From NCBI RefSeq assembly GCF_963664555.1, contig NZ_OY761461.1:2170001-2234000 (forward strand): a DNA stretch of 64,000 nt, given 5' to 3'. The translations under genes were made by a program, and so were the position numbers. Position 1 is the stretch's first letter; every line of letters starts with the position of its first letter. The notes beneath the pieces were generated by a model that was not told the origin of the DNA, made no database searches, and saw only the letters and a list, made by a program, of their open reading frames with translations. The stretch is from Labilibaculum sp. Lineage in GTDB: Bacteria; Bacteroidota; Bacteroidia; Bacteroidales; Marinifilaceae. This document shows, in pieces, positions 62,749 to 64,000 of this stretch.

Positions 62749-63255
62749 TTATGAATGATGATTTACGAGACTGCTTATTTTTTCTTTGACAGTAACTAAT
62801 TCTGTGATGTCTTCCAAAATCATAATAATGTATTTTTCTTTCTGATAGGGAAATAATCGAGTGGAAAACTGTAAATGTTTGTCAACCTTTACACCTTCGA
62901 AATTGAAAAATGGTTTCGTGATTTTCTCATTAAAAATAGCCTCATTCCTTACGTAAGAGTTAAGAGCTGAAATTCGTAATTCACAGCTTCTGCACATGCT
63001 GGTATTACCACATAGCTTTTGTTCTTCTATTTGATAGGCACAACCTATTACTTCACCGCATTTACGATACATTAAATTTTCATTTCTTTTATTGGAAAAT
63101 ATGCTTAGTAATGGCTCGTTGTAAGCTCTCAGCATAAGATCCTTATCCAAGAGCATAATGCACGAATTAATGTTGTTTAAAATCAAATTTAGAAATTCAC
63201 TTGATTTGCTTAGTGCGCTAAATTGCTCATTTGTATGTGTTATGTCTGTTTCCAT
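62749..63255 (-). CDS. Cys-rich PAS domain protein
   Basis: This 168-residue single PAS domain starts at ATG 63255; the frame to 63342 would need TTG. After NSCIMLLDKDLMLRAYNEPLLSIF comes the cluster CGEVIGCAYQIEEQKLCGNTSMCRSCELR, four or five Cys in a pattern seen in PAS sensors that bind a metal or redox cofactor. There is no output domain, so it must act through a partner or as a stand-alone sensor. It lies next to a YeiH-type exporter. Confidence 0.8.
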   Translation of the reverse strand: METDITHTNEQFSALSKSSEFLNLILNNINSCIMLLDKDLMLRAYNEPLLSIFSNKRNENLMYRKCGEVIGCAYQIEEQKLCGNTSMCRSCELRISALNSYVRNEAIFNEKITKPFFNFEGVKVDKHLQFSTRLFPYQKEKYIIMILEDITELVTVKEKISSLVNHHS

Positions 63256-63530
63256 TGCAATTTTTTTATCAATAAAATCATTTGATTTATATCTAATTCG
63301 AATAGTTCTATCCAAATTATGAAATTTTATGATGATTTCCAAAATATTAATTGTGAATACAACGGGTTGAGATTGATCTTACATAAGTGTAGGTTTGTAT
63401 TTTTTGTAAACCAAGCCTTATTAAATTTGATTGGCAGGCTTTCCCAATCATTTGAATTTTGTGCTTGTCGACTTGTGATTTATTGCATCCTTGATTACCG
63501 ATCCGGATAAATTTGTATGGATTGTTTGAT

Positions 63531-64000
63531 CTAAAACTGCAGGAAATAAAGTGATGTTCCACCGATTATTACCCAAAGAACAATTCCCAATATAAAAGTA
63601 TTACTACCTGTTTCCTTAATTTCAGAAACTGAAATATTTGAACCGATAAACAGCAAAGCGATAATCATTCCTTTTTTGCCTAACAGGTTTAGTTGAGCAA
63701 AGACATCCTGCCATTGTGGAAGCAGGTGAGCAAGTATAATGGCCAATACAAACACACCAATGAACCATGGTATTTTTATTTTTCCTGATTCAGTGTTTTT
63801 ATTGAAAATTGCAAATACAATTGAGACTGGAATGATCCAAAGTGCACGAGTTAGTTTAACAGTAGTGGCAATTTCCAATGCCTTTTCTCCATATGCCGCT
63901 GATGCACCTACTACTGAGCTGGTATCGTGAATGGCAATGGCAGACCAAAAGCCAAATGTCTCCTGACTCATTTCAAAATAATGACCGATAATAGGAAACA
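63531..64000 (-). CDS. YeiH family putative sulfate exporter (C-terminal part, runs off the window)
   Basis: This is the C-terminal ~156 residues of a YeiH/PSE family inner-membrane protein. The frame stays open to the window edge (FPIIGHYFEMSQETFGFWSAIAIHDTSSVVGASAAYG, the family signature). Four to five helices are visible. Family members are annotated as sulfate exporters, but few are tested. The start codon lies beyond position 64000. Confidence 0.9.
   Translation of the reverse strand, partial: FPIIGHYFEMSQETFGFWSAIAIHDTSSVVGASAAYGEKALEIATTVKLTRALWIIPVSIVFAIFNKNTESGKIKIPWFIGVFVLAIILAHLLPQWQDVFAQLNLLGKKGMIIALLFIGSNISVSEIKETGSNTFILGIVLWVIIGGTSLYFLQF

Overview
The window is AT-rich DNA from a Bacteroidota chromosome, probably a marine, facultatively anaerobic member of the Marinilabiliales or Marinifilaceae type (the family is inference). 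Supporting signs are TonB-dependent receptors, a BtuB/BtuG-type vitamin B12 uptake pair, lipoproteins whose lipobox Cys is followed by acidic residues, a TAnnTTTG-like promoter, weak Shine-Dalgarno sequences, a cytochrome bd oxidase and GH20/GH115 glycosidases.

Layout. Positions 1-6.4 kb hold a TonB-dependent receptor, a 7 x 42 bp tandem array ending in a duplicated receptor C-terminus, and a cobalamin riboswitch driving a BtuB-like receptor and a BtuG-like surface lipoprotein. Positions 6.4-21.2 kb are ordinary chromosome: GH20 hexosaminidase, CHAD protein, PBP1A, a FIST/hybrid kinase pair, truA, a C69 peptidase, a frame-broken dgkA, and a creD/membrane protein/winged-helix regulator set with a shared operator. 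Positions 21.2-23.7 kb hold an ABC-ATPase / UreG-type GTPase / Fe-S protein operon behind a structured leader. Positions 24-34.2 kb hold a PiT permease, two NarL-type two-component systems, an ammonium transporter with an outer-membrane partner, and small proteins.

Positions 35.68-53.50 kb are the main discovery. This is a linear array of nine units that behave like integron gene cassettes. Each unit starts at a GTT whose following bases are complementary to a sequence at that unit's own 3' end, as expected of R' and R'' of an attC site. The complement is 9 bases for five units, 8-9 bases for three (with the terminal AAC changed to AAT), and only 5 for one. No integrase gene is visible. Group II introns have repeatedly entered these sites. 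Two near-identical full-length copies lie on the + strand. At least four decayed, 5'-truncated copies of a different intron lie on the - strand, and three of these form nearly identical ~0.76-0.78 kb intercassette modules. Cargo includes small membrane proteins, a SIMPL protein, a pentapeptide-repeat protein, a YARHG protein, a trypsin-like lipoprotein, and a 5 kb cassette with a nucleoside-hydrolase-like protein and a GH115 alpha-glucuronidase. An IS4-type element with 19-bp inverted repeats and an 8-bp target duplication sits just beyond the right end.

Positions 55-64 kb return to chromosomal genes through a zone of array relics: a HAD phosphatase, a YdeI-like protein, the cydAB operon with a small membrane protein, a Gfo/Idh/MocA oxidoreductase, a FucI-like protein, a Cys-rich PAS protein, and the edge of a YeiH-family exporter. 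I saw no tRNA, rRNA or CRISPR array.
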